This document shows, piece by piece, positions 20,863 to 29,035 of a stretch of DNA of 64,000 bases. The DNA lies in the NCBI GenBank assembly GCA_963697565.1, contig CAVOOM010000007.1, forward strand, positions 124,001 through 188,000, in the 5' to 3' direction. The stretch is from CAWFSE01 sp963697565. GTDB lineage: Bacteria > Actinomycetota > Actinomycetes > CAVWCF01. The notes beneath the pieces are model-generated. The model saw only the letters and a list, made by a program, of their open reading frames with translations. It did no database searches and was not told where the DNA came from. The position numbers were made by a program, and so were the translations under genes. How positions within the stretch are numbered: position 1 is the first letter of the stretch; every line of letters starts with the position of its first letter.

Positions 20863-22572
20863 GTGGAGAGCACGCCATTCAGCCCCGGGCAGCTGCCCGG
20901 AGCCCAGCCGTTCGACGGGCCTGCGCCCGTGGAGCCGGCTGGACTGCCGCCGGCCGCGGCGTCCCCCCTCGACCCGGGCTGGTCGCCGCCCCCGGCGACC
21001 GACCCCGGCCCCTCCCTCGCCATGCAGGGGTTCTTCACGACGCCCCCGCCCGTGGCGTACGAGGCGCCGCCCCAGGCCGCCGCCCCGGTGCCCTTCGAGC
21101 CCGCTCCGCCCGTTGAGTACCAGGCCGCCCCTCCGGTCGAAGCCGCGCCCCTTGCGGCTGCGCCAGCCGTTGAGCCCGAGGCGCCCGCCACCCCCGACCT
21201 CGCCCCGGAGGCGGCCCCCGTCGTGGAGCCGGAGGCGTTCGCGCCCCCGGTCGACGCGTTGTACGCGGCGGACCCGGCCTTCCTGCACGAGGCGCAGTAC
21301 GGCACCACCGCCTCCCACGAGGCGGACATGTACGGCGACTTCGTCCCGCCCGCCGAGCCCGGGGCCGACACCCAGGTCGACTTCGAGGTCGACGCCGCGA
21401 TCGCCGAGGTGGTCGCGGAGGCCGAGGCACTGGTCGTCGGGGTGGCGGAGTCTGAGGCGGGGGAGAGCGCGTACGCCCGCCTCACCACCGAGGAGCGGGT
21501 GCAGAACGACGACGTCGTCCTCGACGAGCTGCTCGCCCTGGTCCTGGAGAAGAACGCGTCCGACCTGCACCTCACCACGGGCGCCCGGCCGTCGATTCGC
21601 CTGCACGGCGATCTGAGGCAGCTCGATGAATACCCGGTGCTCACTCCGCCCGTGATCCAGCGGGTCATGTACTCGGCGATCACCCAGCGCCAGCGGGAGA
21701 AGTTCGAGGAGGAGCTCGAGCTCGACTTCGCGTACTCGCTGCCCGGCAAGGCCCGCTTCCGGGTGAACATCTACCGGCAGCGGGACGCGCTCGGCGCGGC
21801 GTTCCGATTGATCCCCTTCGAGATCAAGAAGCTTGAGGACCTCGGGATGCCCCCGAGCGTCAACAACCTGGCCCAGCTGCCTCGCGGCTTCGTGCTCGTG
21901 ACCGGGCCCACCGGCTCGGGCAAGTCCACCACGCTGGCGTCCCTGCTGGACCTCGCGAACCGCACGCGCAACGACCACATCATGACGGTCGAGGACCCGA
22001 TCGAGTTCCTGCACCGCCACCGCTCCTGCCTGGTCAACCAGCGCGAGGTGGGGGAGGACACGAAGTCGTTCGGCAACGCCCTCAAGCACGTGCTGCGGCA
22101 GGACCCGGACATCATCCTGGTCGGCGAGATGCGCGACCTGGAGACGATCTCGGTGGCGCTGACCGCCGCCGAGACCGGCCACCTCGTCTTCGCCACCCTG
22201 CACACGCAGGACGCCGCGCAGACGATCGACCGCGTCATCGACGTCTTCCCCTCGCACCAGCAGGAGCAGATCCGCGTGCAGCTCGCGAGCTCGCTGCAGG
22301 GGGTCGTCTGCCAGACCCTCTGCAAGACCGCCGACGGCCGCGGCCGGGTGGTGGCCGCCGAGGTGCTGTACGCGACGCCAGCGATCCGCAACCTGATCCG
22401 CGAGGGCAAGACCCACCAGATCTACTCCGCCATGCAGGCGGGCGCGCAGCACGGCATGCAGACGATGGACCAGCACCTGGCCGATCTGGTGAAGGCCGGC
22501 CGCATCACCTATGAGCACGGCCTCGAGAAGTGCCACCACGTCGAGGACTTCAACCGGCTGTTGGCCAAGTAG
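20863..22572 (+). CDS. pilT: Type IV pilus retraction ATPase PilT with long N-terminal extension
   Basis: Powers pilus retraction and twitching. The PilT core begins near residue 205 (DDVVLDELLALVLEKNASDL) and shows Walker A GPTGSGKSTT (about 347), the Asp box (TVEDPIEFLHRH), Walker B IILVGEMRDLET, the His box (ATLHTQDAAQTIDRVIDVFP) and the PilT-specific AIRNLIREGK (about 507). The first 200 residues are a low-complexity Pro/Ala/Glu extension absent from typical PilT, giving 569 residues in total against about 350-370 usually. The start is the GTG at 20863, 4 bases after AAGGGGGA. An earlier ATG at 20785 sits in the P3 -10 element and is excluded. pilC follows after 15 bases. Confidence 0.93.
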   Translation: MESTPFSPGQLPGAQPFDGPAPVEPAGLPPAAASPLDPGWSPPPATDPGPSLAMQGFFTTPPPVAYEAPPQAAAPVPFEPAPPVEYQAAPPVEAAPLAAAPAVEPEAPATPDLAPEAAPVVEPEAFAPPVDALYAADPAFLHEAQYGTTASHEADMYGDFVPPAEPGADTQVDFEVDAAIAEVVAEAEALVVGVAESEAGESAYARLTTEERVQNDDVVLDELLALVLEKNASDLHLTTGARPSIRLHGDLRQLDEYPVLTPPVIQRVMYSAITQRQREKFEEELELDFAYSLPGKARFRVNIYRQRDALGAAFRLIPFEIKKLEDLGMPPSVNNLAQLPRGFVLVTGPTGSGKSTTLASLLDLANRTRNDHIMTVEDPIEFLHRHRSCLVNQREVGEDTKSFGNALKHVLRQDPDIILVGEMRDLETISVALTAAETGHLVFATLHTQDAAQTIDRVIDVFPSHQQEQIRVQLASSLQGVVCQTLCKTADGRGRVVAAEVLYATPAIRNLIREGKTHQIYSAMQAGAQHGMQTMDQHLADLVKAGRITYEHGLEKCHHVEDFNRLLAK

Positions 22573-22587
22573 AGAAGGCAGACGACC

Positions 22588-23818
22588 ATGGCGGCGACGC
22601 TCACGTACCAGTACTCGGTCCGCGACAAGGCGGGCAAGATCGTGCAGGGCAAGATCGAGGCGGACTCACCCGCCGCCGTGGCCTCCAAGCTGCGCGGCAT
22701 GGGCTACGCGCCCGTCTCGATCACCCAGGCCAACGCCGGGATGCAGAAGGAGCTGACGCTTCCCGGGTTCGGCAAGAAGAAGGTGAAGCTCAAGGAGCTG
22801 GCCGTCTTCTCCCGGCAGTTCGCCACGATGATCAACTCGGGGCTGTCCTTGCTGCGCTCGCTGAGCATCCTCGAGGAGCAGACCGAGAACAAGCGCTTCG
22901 CCGAGGTGATCGGCCAGTGCCGGCAGGACATCGAGGTCGGGCAGTCCCTGTCGAACGCCCTGGCGAAGCACCCGGATGTCTTCCCGCCGCTGTTCACCAA
23001 CATGACCCGCGCCGGCGAGGTCGGCGGCTTCCTCGACTCGGTGCTGCTGCAGATCGCGGAGAACTACGAGGCCGAGGTCAAGCTGCGCGGCAAGGTCAAG
23101 GCCGCGATGACGTACCCCGTCGTGGTGTTCGTCATCGCCATCCTGGCCGTGATCGCGATGCTGCTCTTCGTGGTGCCGACGTTCGCCGGGCTCTACGACT
23201 CCCTCGGCGGCACGTTGCCGGCGCCGACCCAGTTCCTCGTGGTCCTCAGCAACCTGCTCAAGACGTTCTTCCCCGCTCATCGTCGTCGGGCTGATCGCGT
23301 TCGTGATCGTCTGGGGGAAGATCAAGCGCAACCCGAGGGTCCGCAACTTCGTCGACCCGCTCAAGCTCAAGCTGCCGGTCTTCGGGTCGCTCTTCCAGAA
23401 GATCGCGCTGGCCCGCTTCGCCCGCAACCTCGGCACCATGATCCACTCCGGTGTGCCGATCCTGCAGAGCCTGGACATCGTCGCCGACACCACCGGCAAC
23501 GTGGTCCTCGGCCGGGCCATCCGCGACGTGCAGGAGAGCGTCCGCACCGGCGAGTCGCTGGCGCGGCCGCTGGTGAACCACCCGGTGTTTCCCTCGATGG
23601 TCGTGCAGATGATGTCGGTCGGCGAGGACACCGGCGCGCTGGACGCCATGCTGCACAAGATCGCGGAGTTCTACGACCAGGAGGTCGAGTCGACCACCGA
23701 GTCGCTGACCGCCCTGATCGAGCCGCTGATGATCGCGGTCCTCGGTGGCCTCGTGGGCGCGATGATCGTCGCCCTCTACATGCCGATCTTCAAGATCTTC
23801 GACCTGATCCAGCCCTAG
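22588..23818 (+). CDS. pilC: Type IV pilus inner-membrane platform protein PilC (one frameshift)
   Basis: Polytopic platform protein coupling PilB/PilT to the pilin pool. Two T2SSF domains are present: the first (about 70-195) with FSRQFATMINSGLSLLRSLSI, the second (about 270-400) with FARNLGTMIHSGVPILQSLD. Three membrane helices can be seen, the last near LMIAVLGGLVGAMIVALYMP. The frame changes near 23275 (CCCC for CCC in the second helix). Corrected length is about 410 residues, normal for PilC. ATG 22588 follows GAGAAGG. A strong terminator lies 36 bases after the stop, ending the pilT-pilC unit. Confidence 0.93.
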
Positions 23819-23854
23819 GGCGGATCGAGGCCGCCCTCGGCGGTGGGGTAACGA

Positions 23855-23890
23855 GCTGGGGGCGGACCGAGCATTCGGTCCGCCCCCAGC
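23855..23890 (+). terminator. Intrinsic-type hairpin after pilC
   Basis: Perfect 16-bp stem with a GCAT loop, very GC-rich, no T-tract. It closes the pilT-pilC unit before the pilA promoter. The 349-base gap between pilC and pilA1 holds this hairpin, promoter P4, the riboswitch and a second hairpin. Confidence 0.75.
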
Positions 23891-23940
23891 CTCGTGCGTG
23901 GAGATGGCTCGGGGCCGTGACGGGATTGTGATCTTCGGTG

Positions 23941-23967
23941 CTCAAGTGCCGGCGCAGGGCGGCCGAA
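23941..23967 (+). promoter_or_regulatory. FliA-type promoter P4 (pilA1)
   Basis: CTCAAG at 23941-23946 and GCCGAA at 23962-23967; CTCA and GCCGAA are 17 bases apart. The expected transcript starts near 23975, just before the riboswitch, giving a leader of nearly 200 bases to the pilA1 ATG. Confidence 0.78.
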
Positions 23968-23990
23968 GTTCTCCTTGTCAATCGAGCTGC

Positions 23991-24081
23991 ACCGGCCAGA
24001 CAAAGGCAAACCCGCCGCGAGGTGGGGACGCAAAGCCAGGGGGCTCCCTTCGGGGAAGCCAGCCCAGCTACCTCGGCCGGT
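23991..24081 (+). promoter_or_regulatory. Cyclic di-GMP-I (GEMM-I) riboswitch upstream of pilA1
   Basis: Predicted c-di-GMP-binding aptamer in the pilin leader. P1 pairs 23991-23997 (ACCGGCC) with 24075-24081 (GGCCGGT). The conserved GGCAAACC at 24005-24012 is followed by a hairpin with a GCGA tetraloop (24017-24020, the GNRA loop of the family). Next come the hallmark GACGCAAAGCC at 24027-24037, a second hairpin with a TTCG loop (24049-24052) and AGCTACC at 24066-24072. This order matches the Vibrio Vc2-type GEMM-I fold as I know it. A covariance-model search would be decisive. Whether ligand binding turns pilin expression on or off cannot be read directly. Confidence 0.88.
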
Positions 24082-24106
24082 CCGCCCCCCGCGATCCGGG
24101 AGACGG

Positions 24107-24132
24107 GCCGCCTAGGACCAGACCGAGGCGGC
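24107..24132 (+). promoter_or_regulatory. Leader hairpin between riboswitch and pilA1
   Basis: Seven-bp stem GCCGCCT/AGGCGGC with a 12-base loop. Its 3' arm overlaps CCGAGG (24123-24128), which could instead pair with CCTCGG (24071-24076) at the 3' side of the aptamer. This is a possible expression platform and is inference only. Confidence 0.45.
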
Positions 24133-24167
24133 TCACTCATCGACCTTCCGGAAGGGGAGGACCGCAG

Positions 24168-24569
24168 ATGCTTACTCGCATCCGCAAGGCCCAGGAGAAC
24201 AACGAGGGCGGCTTCACGCTCATCGAGCTCCTCGTGGTCATGATCATCATCGGCATCCTGGCCGCCATCGCCATCCCGACGTTCCTGTCGCAGCGGGAGA
24301 ACGGCTGGCGCGCCGCGCTCAAGACCGACCTGAAGAACGCCGCTGTCGGCATGGAGTCGGCCGCGACGAACGTGTCCAACGGTGACTACACCGGCCTGGA
24401 CGAGACCGACATCGCAGCCGAGGTCGGCAACGGCACCGCCGACGTCACCATCGACGTGGTGACCGCTGACGCCACCGGCTACTGCATCGAGGCCGAGCAC
24501 GCCAGCCTCGCCGGCGAGACGTGGAAGTTCGACAGCGCCGACGGAGTTCCGGTCGCCGGCACCTGCTGA
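24168..24569 (+). CDS. pilA: Major type IV pilin PilA1
   Basis: Structural subunit of the pilus. A 15-residue basic leader ends at the prepilin peptidase site GG|FTLIELLVV, with Glu at mature position 5, then the long hydrophobic N-terminal helix (MIIIGILAAIAIPTFL). The globular part has two cysteines (GYC, AGTC) that could form the C-terminal disulfide loop. 133 residues, intact. The ATG at 24168 has AAGGGGAGG 7 bases upstream. It is controlled by promoter P4 and the c-di-GMP-I riboswitch and ends at a strong terminator, so it forms a single-gene unit that could be made in high amount. Confidence 0.94.
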   Translation: MLTRIRKAQENNEGGFTLIELLVVMIIIGILAAIAIPTFLSQRENGWRAALKTDLKNAAVGMESAATNVSNGDYTGLDETDIAAEVGNGTADVTIDVVTADATGYCIEAEHASLAGETWKFDSADGVPVAGTC

Positions 24570-24593
24570 TCCACGCCCCGTTCACTCAAGCCC

Positions 24594-24626
24594 TGAGGGG
24601 CGGCTCCCAGCGGGAGCCGCCCCTCA
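24594..24626 (+). terminator. Strong terminator hairpin after pilA1
   Basis: Perfect 15-bp stem (TGAGGGGCGGCTCCC and its complement) with a 3-base loop, 25 bases after the pilA1 stop. Confidence 0.82.
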
Positions 24627-24682
24627 CGGCCGTCCGGTGCAGGTGCGTGCGAGGGCCCGTTACCGAAACGTGTCCGGGCCTC

Positions 24683-24711
24683 CTCAATGCGGGTCTCCCG
24701 CCATCCGATAA
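24683..24711 (+). promoter_or_regulatory. FliA-type promoter P5 (pilA2)
   Basis: CTCAAT at 24683-24688 and TCCGATAA at 24704-24711, with 17 bases between CTCA and TCCGAT. This is the copy closest to the general sigma-28 -10 (CCGATAA). The ATG at 24719 lies where transcription should start, so the mRNA is probably leaderless. Confidence 0.72.
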
Positions 24712-24718
24712 CTCCTCC

Positions 24719-25189
24719 ATGAACACACACCTCCTTGCCAGGCGGGGGGCAGCACCGCCGGGCGACGTCGGGCCGCGAGGCCCCGCGCCGCCACCGTCCC
24801 CCGCCCGCCAGGGCCTCGACGCCGGCTTCACGCTGATCGAGCTGCTGGTCGTGATGATCATCATTGGCATCCTCGCCGCCATCGCGATCCCCACCTTCCT
24901 CAATCAGCGTGAGAACGCCTGGCGCGCGGCCGTGAAGAGCGACGTGAAGAACGCCGCCATCGCCGCCGAGTCGTGGGCGCTCAACAACGGCAACGGCACG
25001 TACACCGGTCTCACCGACGCGATCGTCGTCGGCGAGGTCGGAAACGGCTCCGCGGATGTCGCGGTGACCGTCGACGGAGCCTCGCTCACCGCCACGTATG
25101 TGTGCCTCGACGCGGTGCACGACAACCTCCCCGCCGAGCCATGGCACTACGACAGCGCCACCGGCCTGGTGACTGCGGGAACCTGCTGA
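24719..25189 (+). CDS. Second type IV pilin PilA2 with a long proline-rich leader peptide
   Basis: Closely related to PilA1 in the N-terminal helix (FTLIELLVVMIIIGILAAIA) and in the start of the globular domain (QRENAWRAAVKSDVKNAA). It also has two C-terminal cysteines (YVC, AGTC). Its leader is 36 residues, Pro/Arg/Gly-rich, ending in DAG|FTLIE, much longer than the 15-residue leader of PilA1. It has its own FliA-type promoter, no riboswitch and no ribosome-binding site, so it should respond differently from PilA1. 156 residues, intact, followed by a terminator. It may be an alternative or minor pilin produced by duplication of PilA1. Confidence 0.9.
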   Translation: MNTHLLARRGAAPPGDVGPRGPAPPPSPARQGLDAGFTLIELLVVMIIIGILAAIAIPTFLNQRENAWRAAVKSDVKNAAIAAESWALNNGNGTYTGLTDAIVVGEVGNGSADVAVTVDGASLTATYVCLDAVHDNLPAEPWHYDSATGLVTAGTC

Positions 25190-25220
25190 CCAAGCGGTCA
25201 CCCGACACCGCACTTCCCTC

Positions 25221-25261
25221 GCGGCCCCGCCCCCGGACCCTGCATCCGGCGGCGGGGCCGC
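25221..25261 (+). terminator. Terminator hairpin after pilA2
   Basis: Eleven-bp GC stem (GCGGCCCCGCC and complement) with an inner CCGGA/TCCGG stem, 32 bases after the pilA2 stop. Confidence 0.7.
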
Positions 25262-25290
25262 TGTCGTGCGATCTGCGCGGCCCCGAGCCG

Positions 25291-25319
25291 CTCAAGTCGG
25301 GACGCTGGCGCGCCGACAA
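25291..25319 (+). promoter_or_regulatory. FliA-type promoter P6 (minor pilin operon)
   Basis: CTCAAG at 25291-25296 and GCCGACAA at 25312-25319; CTCA and GCCGAC are 17 bases apart. The ATG at 25327 is 8 bases after the -10 element and no ribosome-binding site is present, suggesting a leaderless message. Confidence 0.72.
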
Positions 25320-25326
25320 CTCCCGC

Positions 25327-26964
25327 ATGAGGCGCCTGAGGGCAGGCGGGCGCCGGCGCGTTCCCGGGCAGGGAAACGCCGGCTTCACCGTCGTCGAAGT
25401 GATCGTTGCGATCACGATTGCCGGTTTCGTGTTTCTCTCCATGGGTCTGGCGACCATCGCCGCCATGAAGGGCACGTTGACCGCCCGGCAGAACCAGCTG
25501 GCGGTCGACCTGGGGACGCATGCGCTCGAGCAGGTGCGCTCCCTGGGCTATGGCGACGTGACCTTGGTGAGCGGGGACTCCACGCTGGGCAGCGATCCAC
25601 GGGTGCAGTCCGGCAACCGCTTCGACCCCGGGACCGGCACCGCCGAGGACCTGGTCCTGTCGTCGGTGGGCACCCTGAACCCCCATGTCGAGGTCGTGAG
25701 CAAGAACTCGATCGACTACTCGATCTGGACGTACATCACCGAGCCCGCCGGGGCGCACGACCGACGTTCGACGGGCCACGGTGGTGGTCACCTGGGAGCA
25801 AGGCGGCCAGACTCGGCAGAAGCGGGTGTCCACCGTCATCACCCAGACCCGCCGCGGCCTCCCGCTGCCGCGTTTCCAGTTCACGACCGTGTCGGTGCCT
25901 GCGCTGACCCAGGGTCCCTCGACTGAGGTCGCCTACGGATTCCGGGTCAAGAACTACGGAGCCCGCGACGCGTGGAACATCTCGGCCGCGGGGGGGCTCA
26001 CCTGGACCTACTACCTGGATGCGGACAAGGACGGCGTCCTCGACGTCGAGCGAGACGACCCAGCTGGCCGACAGCGATGCGAACGGGGCCAAGGACACCG
26101 GATCGATCCCGGTGGACGGCGAGCGCCACTTCCTCGCGGTGGCCACCGCGCCCGGGCACCGTTGGCGGTCCGACGACCCACACCTTCACCCTCACCTCCG
26201 CGGCGCAGCCGGCGGCGGCAAGCGCCGCGCAGTCGCAGTCGGTCTCCTTGACCACCGCGAGCGGTCCGACGCCGGTGCCGACCCCGACCCCCACGCCGAC
26301 GGGGACGCGGCACGCCGTCGCCCACGCCGACCGCCCACGCCGACGGCGAGTCCGTCGGCCACCCAGACGCCGTGGCCGCTGCCCACGGCATCCTGCTCGT
26401 CGCCGCCCTGCACCCTCTCGACCGTCTACTGGCTGCACGAGCTGCCCGTGGGCAGCCATGCCAACAACGGCTCCAACACCTCATCGTTCGACACCAGTGC
26501 GGTGTTCCAAGCGGCCTCGAACGACTACTCCGTCGGCAAGCCCGGGGCGCTCGGGCGGTACCTGGACGACGGTGGGAGCCGTGCTCACCGACACCAACCG
26601 CGACAAGGTCGGCGACTGGCGGATGCAGGCACCGGCCAAGCTCAACTACGAGGCCGGTCAGGCCATCGTGTCCCTCTACGTCGCGTGTCTGTCCGGATCC
26701 GGTCCGCTGACGGTCAACGTGGCGATCGGACAGGCTTCCGGGACCACCTACAGCGACTTCACCTCCCGGGGCACCGGCACCGCCACCCTGCTGGCCTGCA
26801 CGTCCGCCTTCGCGCCCCTCGTGGTCCCCGTCACGGTCCCGGACTTCTCCGTGATCAAGAACAAGTACATGGTGCTCAGGGTGACGACCGCCGCGGGCTC
26901 CCCGGACGTCCGGGTCGGGTACGACTGGGCGGCAGCGACGTCGTCGATGGTGATCCCGCAATGA
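25327..26964 (+). CDS. Large prepilin-like protein with Pro/Thr-rich linker (several frameshifts)
   Basis: Probable minor pilin or pilus-tip protein. A basic leader ends in NAG|FTVVEVIVAITIAGF with Glu at mature position 5. The first extracellular module (about residues 60-300) has segments such as VVVTWEQGGQTRQKRVSTV and AYGFRVKNYGARDAWNISA. A Pro/Thr linker (PTPVPTPTPTPTGT and PTPTASPSATQTPWPLP) leads to a second module of about 200 residues (STVYWLHELPVGSHANNGS to the end). The frame changes about five times (near 25760, 26055, 26150, 26320, 26570). Each change restores coherent protein, so the ORF is probably one gene of about 545 residues. Function as an adhesin is inference. Confidence 0.7.
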
Positions 26965-26986
26965 TCCCCGCCAACGCAGCGCTTCG

Positions 26987-27541
26987 GTGATCCGGGCCCG
27001 GCTGCGCGGCCAGCGCGAGGCGGACGCCGGGGTGACCCTGATCGAGCTCTCGGTCGCGATCTTCCTGTTCGGCATCGTCTCGACGATGTTCTTCATGGCC
27101 TTCAGCGTCACCAGCCGCGCGTTCACCAAGGTCGACGACGAGTCAACCGGCCTGGCCGACGTGCGCAAGGTCTCCGAGCGGCTGGGCCGCGACGTCCGCA
27201 ACGCGCGCGGCGTCGACTCGGGGGCGACCGCGAGCAAGCTGGTGCTCTGGATCGACTCGGACTCCGACTACCGCCGCAGCGCCGATGAGTCGGTCACCTG
27301 GGAGCTGCGCACCATCGCCGGGGACGCCGACCACTACGACGTCGTCCGCAAGCAGGGGACCACCACGGAGATCGTCGAGGCCCGCAGCCTGGTCAGCCAG
27401 ATCGCCTTTGAGTACGACCTGCCGGCGCCCGCCACCCAGGTGGTCGCCACCACGCTCAACTACGACGCCTTCGCCGGCACCGGCGCCGCCCAGCGAACCC
27501 TGTACTTCGCCGAGCGGCTGCGCAACGTGGGCGAGGCCTGA
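26987..27541 (+). CDS. PilW-like minor prepilin
   Basis: Prepilin with leader ending in DAG|VTLIELSVAIFLFGIV, Glu at mature position 5 and one long hydrophobic helix. A soluble domain follows with SVTWELRTIAGDADHYDVVR and a C-terminal LYFAERLRNVGEA. Comparable in size (184 residues) and position to PilW/PilJ-type minor pilins that prime pilus assembly. The GTG at 26987 has a poor ribosome-binding site. An ATG at 26961 overlapping the previous stop would be reached if one base near 26987 were removed, so the true start may be there. Confidence 0.78.
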   Translation: MIRARLRGQREADAGVTLIELSVAIFLFGIVSTMFFMAFSVTSRAFTKVDDESTGLADVRKVSERLGRDVRNARGVDSGATASKLVLWIDSDSDYRRSADESVTWELRTIAGDADHYDVVRKQGTTTEIVEARSLVSQIAFEYDLPAPATQVVATTLNYDAFAGTGAAQRTLYFAERLRNVGEA

Positions 27542-27565
27542 CATGACGAGCGAGAGGGCAATCTG

Positions 27566-28965
27566 ATGACCGGCTTCACGGGCAGGTGGAGCGTGCTCCG
27601 TGCGAGGGCCGCTGGTGACGACGGCATCGCGCTGGCCATGGTCCTGCTGATCACGGTCGCCGTGTCGGGGTTGATCGCCGCCATGGTGATCGTCGGCACC
27701 GGATCGCTGCGCTCGGCCACCGGCCATGCGAAGTTCGACCAGTCCCTGGCGGCCGCCGAGGCGGGCGTCGACTCAATGCTCGCCGAGCTGCAGGTCGACC
27801 AGGCGTTCAGCAACGCCAGCGCCGTCCCGTCGTCTTGGGCCACGACGCCGCCGACCGAGGCGGTCGAGCAGGCCTGGGCTCGCGCTGCAATCCTCGCCCA
27901 GGGCTCGGGCTGCCCTCGTGGATGCAGGCGTCGGGGAGTACGTCGCGATCAAGCCGGCTGGCTGGAATGCCGTGTACGCGATGGGCTGGTCGCCGAGCAA
28001 GGCCGCGCCGAAGGCCACCGCCCGCCTGATCAAGGCCGAGTACCTCTTCTCCCCGTACAAGCCGGGCAATGCCATCCTCACCTCGGGCAACCTGTCCTTC
28101 TCCTCCAGCGTGACCGTCGATGTCGTCGTCGGGGCTGGGCGGCAAGGCGAACGTGCACACGAACGGCAAGGCGTCAACGGAACCGGGCTGCTCGCAGACG
28201 GTCAACGGCACCGTCACCTCAAGCGGCGCGTACGGCGTCTGCGGCAGCGTGGGGGACACCGGTTCCGGTGGCGGCTACCCGATCGAGGACGTGCCCGAGA
28301 TCAACACGCGCTACGTGTACGACAAGTTCGCCTCGTCCTACGCGGCCACCTCGTGGTACGACCTGTGCGACGACGGGAAGGTCAAGCGGCCCGGCACGAC
28401 GCCGTGCTCGGGCACCCAGCTGGCCGATGTCTCGGGCGGCGGCACCTACCGCGGGTGGTCCTATCGCACCGGCATCCGGCACTACTGCGGCGCTGTGGAC
28501 GATGGGGTCGACCTCATGGGGGCCTGGCATCTACTACGCCTACCGCTCCGACGCCGAGATGAGCCGCAACACCAACGTCGCCTCGGCGACGGTGATCGCG
28601 GAGGGGGCGCCCACCGGCGGCCCGGCCAGCCGGTGCGGCATGAAGGGCGGCAAGATCACCGCCAAGCTGGTGGGCATCGGCAGCGCCGCCCTTCCCGGGG
28701 TTGTCTTCATGGCCGACGACGACCTTGAGGTGACCTCCAACTTCGAGGGCGGGTGTGGGCTTGTTCGGGGCTGGCAACCAGGTGAAGTTGGAGACATCGA
28801 GCAACGGCATCACCGGGACGGTCATCGCCAACGACAAGTGCACGGCCGGCGGCGACAAGAACGAGGTGAAGAACGCCGTCGTCAACTACGACCGCAACGT
28901 CGAGGTCCCGCTGCTCGACATGATCCGCACCACCCAGTGGCTGGAGCTCGAAGTCGGGCGCGTGA
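27566..28965 (+). CDS. PilX-like prepilin-domain protein (several frameshifts)
   Basis: N-terminal GDDG|IALAMVLLITVAVSGL followed by a long helix resembles PilX-type pilus assembly proteins, which lack the Glu at position 5. The rest (about 400 residues) is secreted and Gly/Ser-rich, with segments such as GYPIEDVPEINTRYVYDKFA and LPGVVFMADDDLEVTSNFEG. The frame changes near 27905, 28130, 28520 and 28750, all apparently sequence errors. The end is uncertain: frame 1 stops at 28965, while the last open frame without correction runs to 29060, into pilD. ATG 27566 follows GAGAGGG. Confidence 0.68.
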
Positions 28966-29022
28966 TCGTCACGGCGTCCACAGCCAGCCGAGTCGCTCCC
29001 GGCTCGGCGGGCCGCGGGCGCC

Positions 29023-29028
29023 TAGGGT
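29023..29028 (+). promoter_or_regulatory. -10 box TAGGGT of a leaderless pilD transcript
   Basis: TAGGGT ends 7 bases before the pilD GTG, the same arrangement as at rarA. It is a housekeeping-type signal, unlike the FliA-type sites at the other pilus genes. Confidence 0.6.
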
Positions 29029-29035
29029 GGCGGCC

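Noticed and set aside
24584..24589. CTCAAG before the pilA1 terminator as another FliA-type promoter
   Set aside because: No GCCGA element follows at 15-18 bases, and the hexamer runs straight into the terminator stem.
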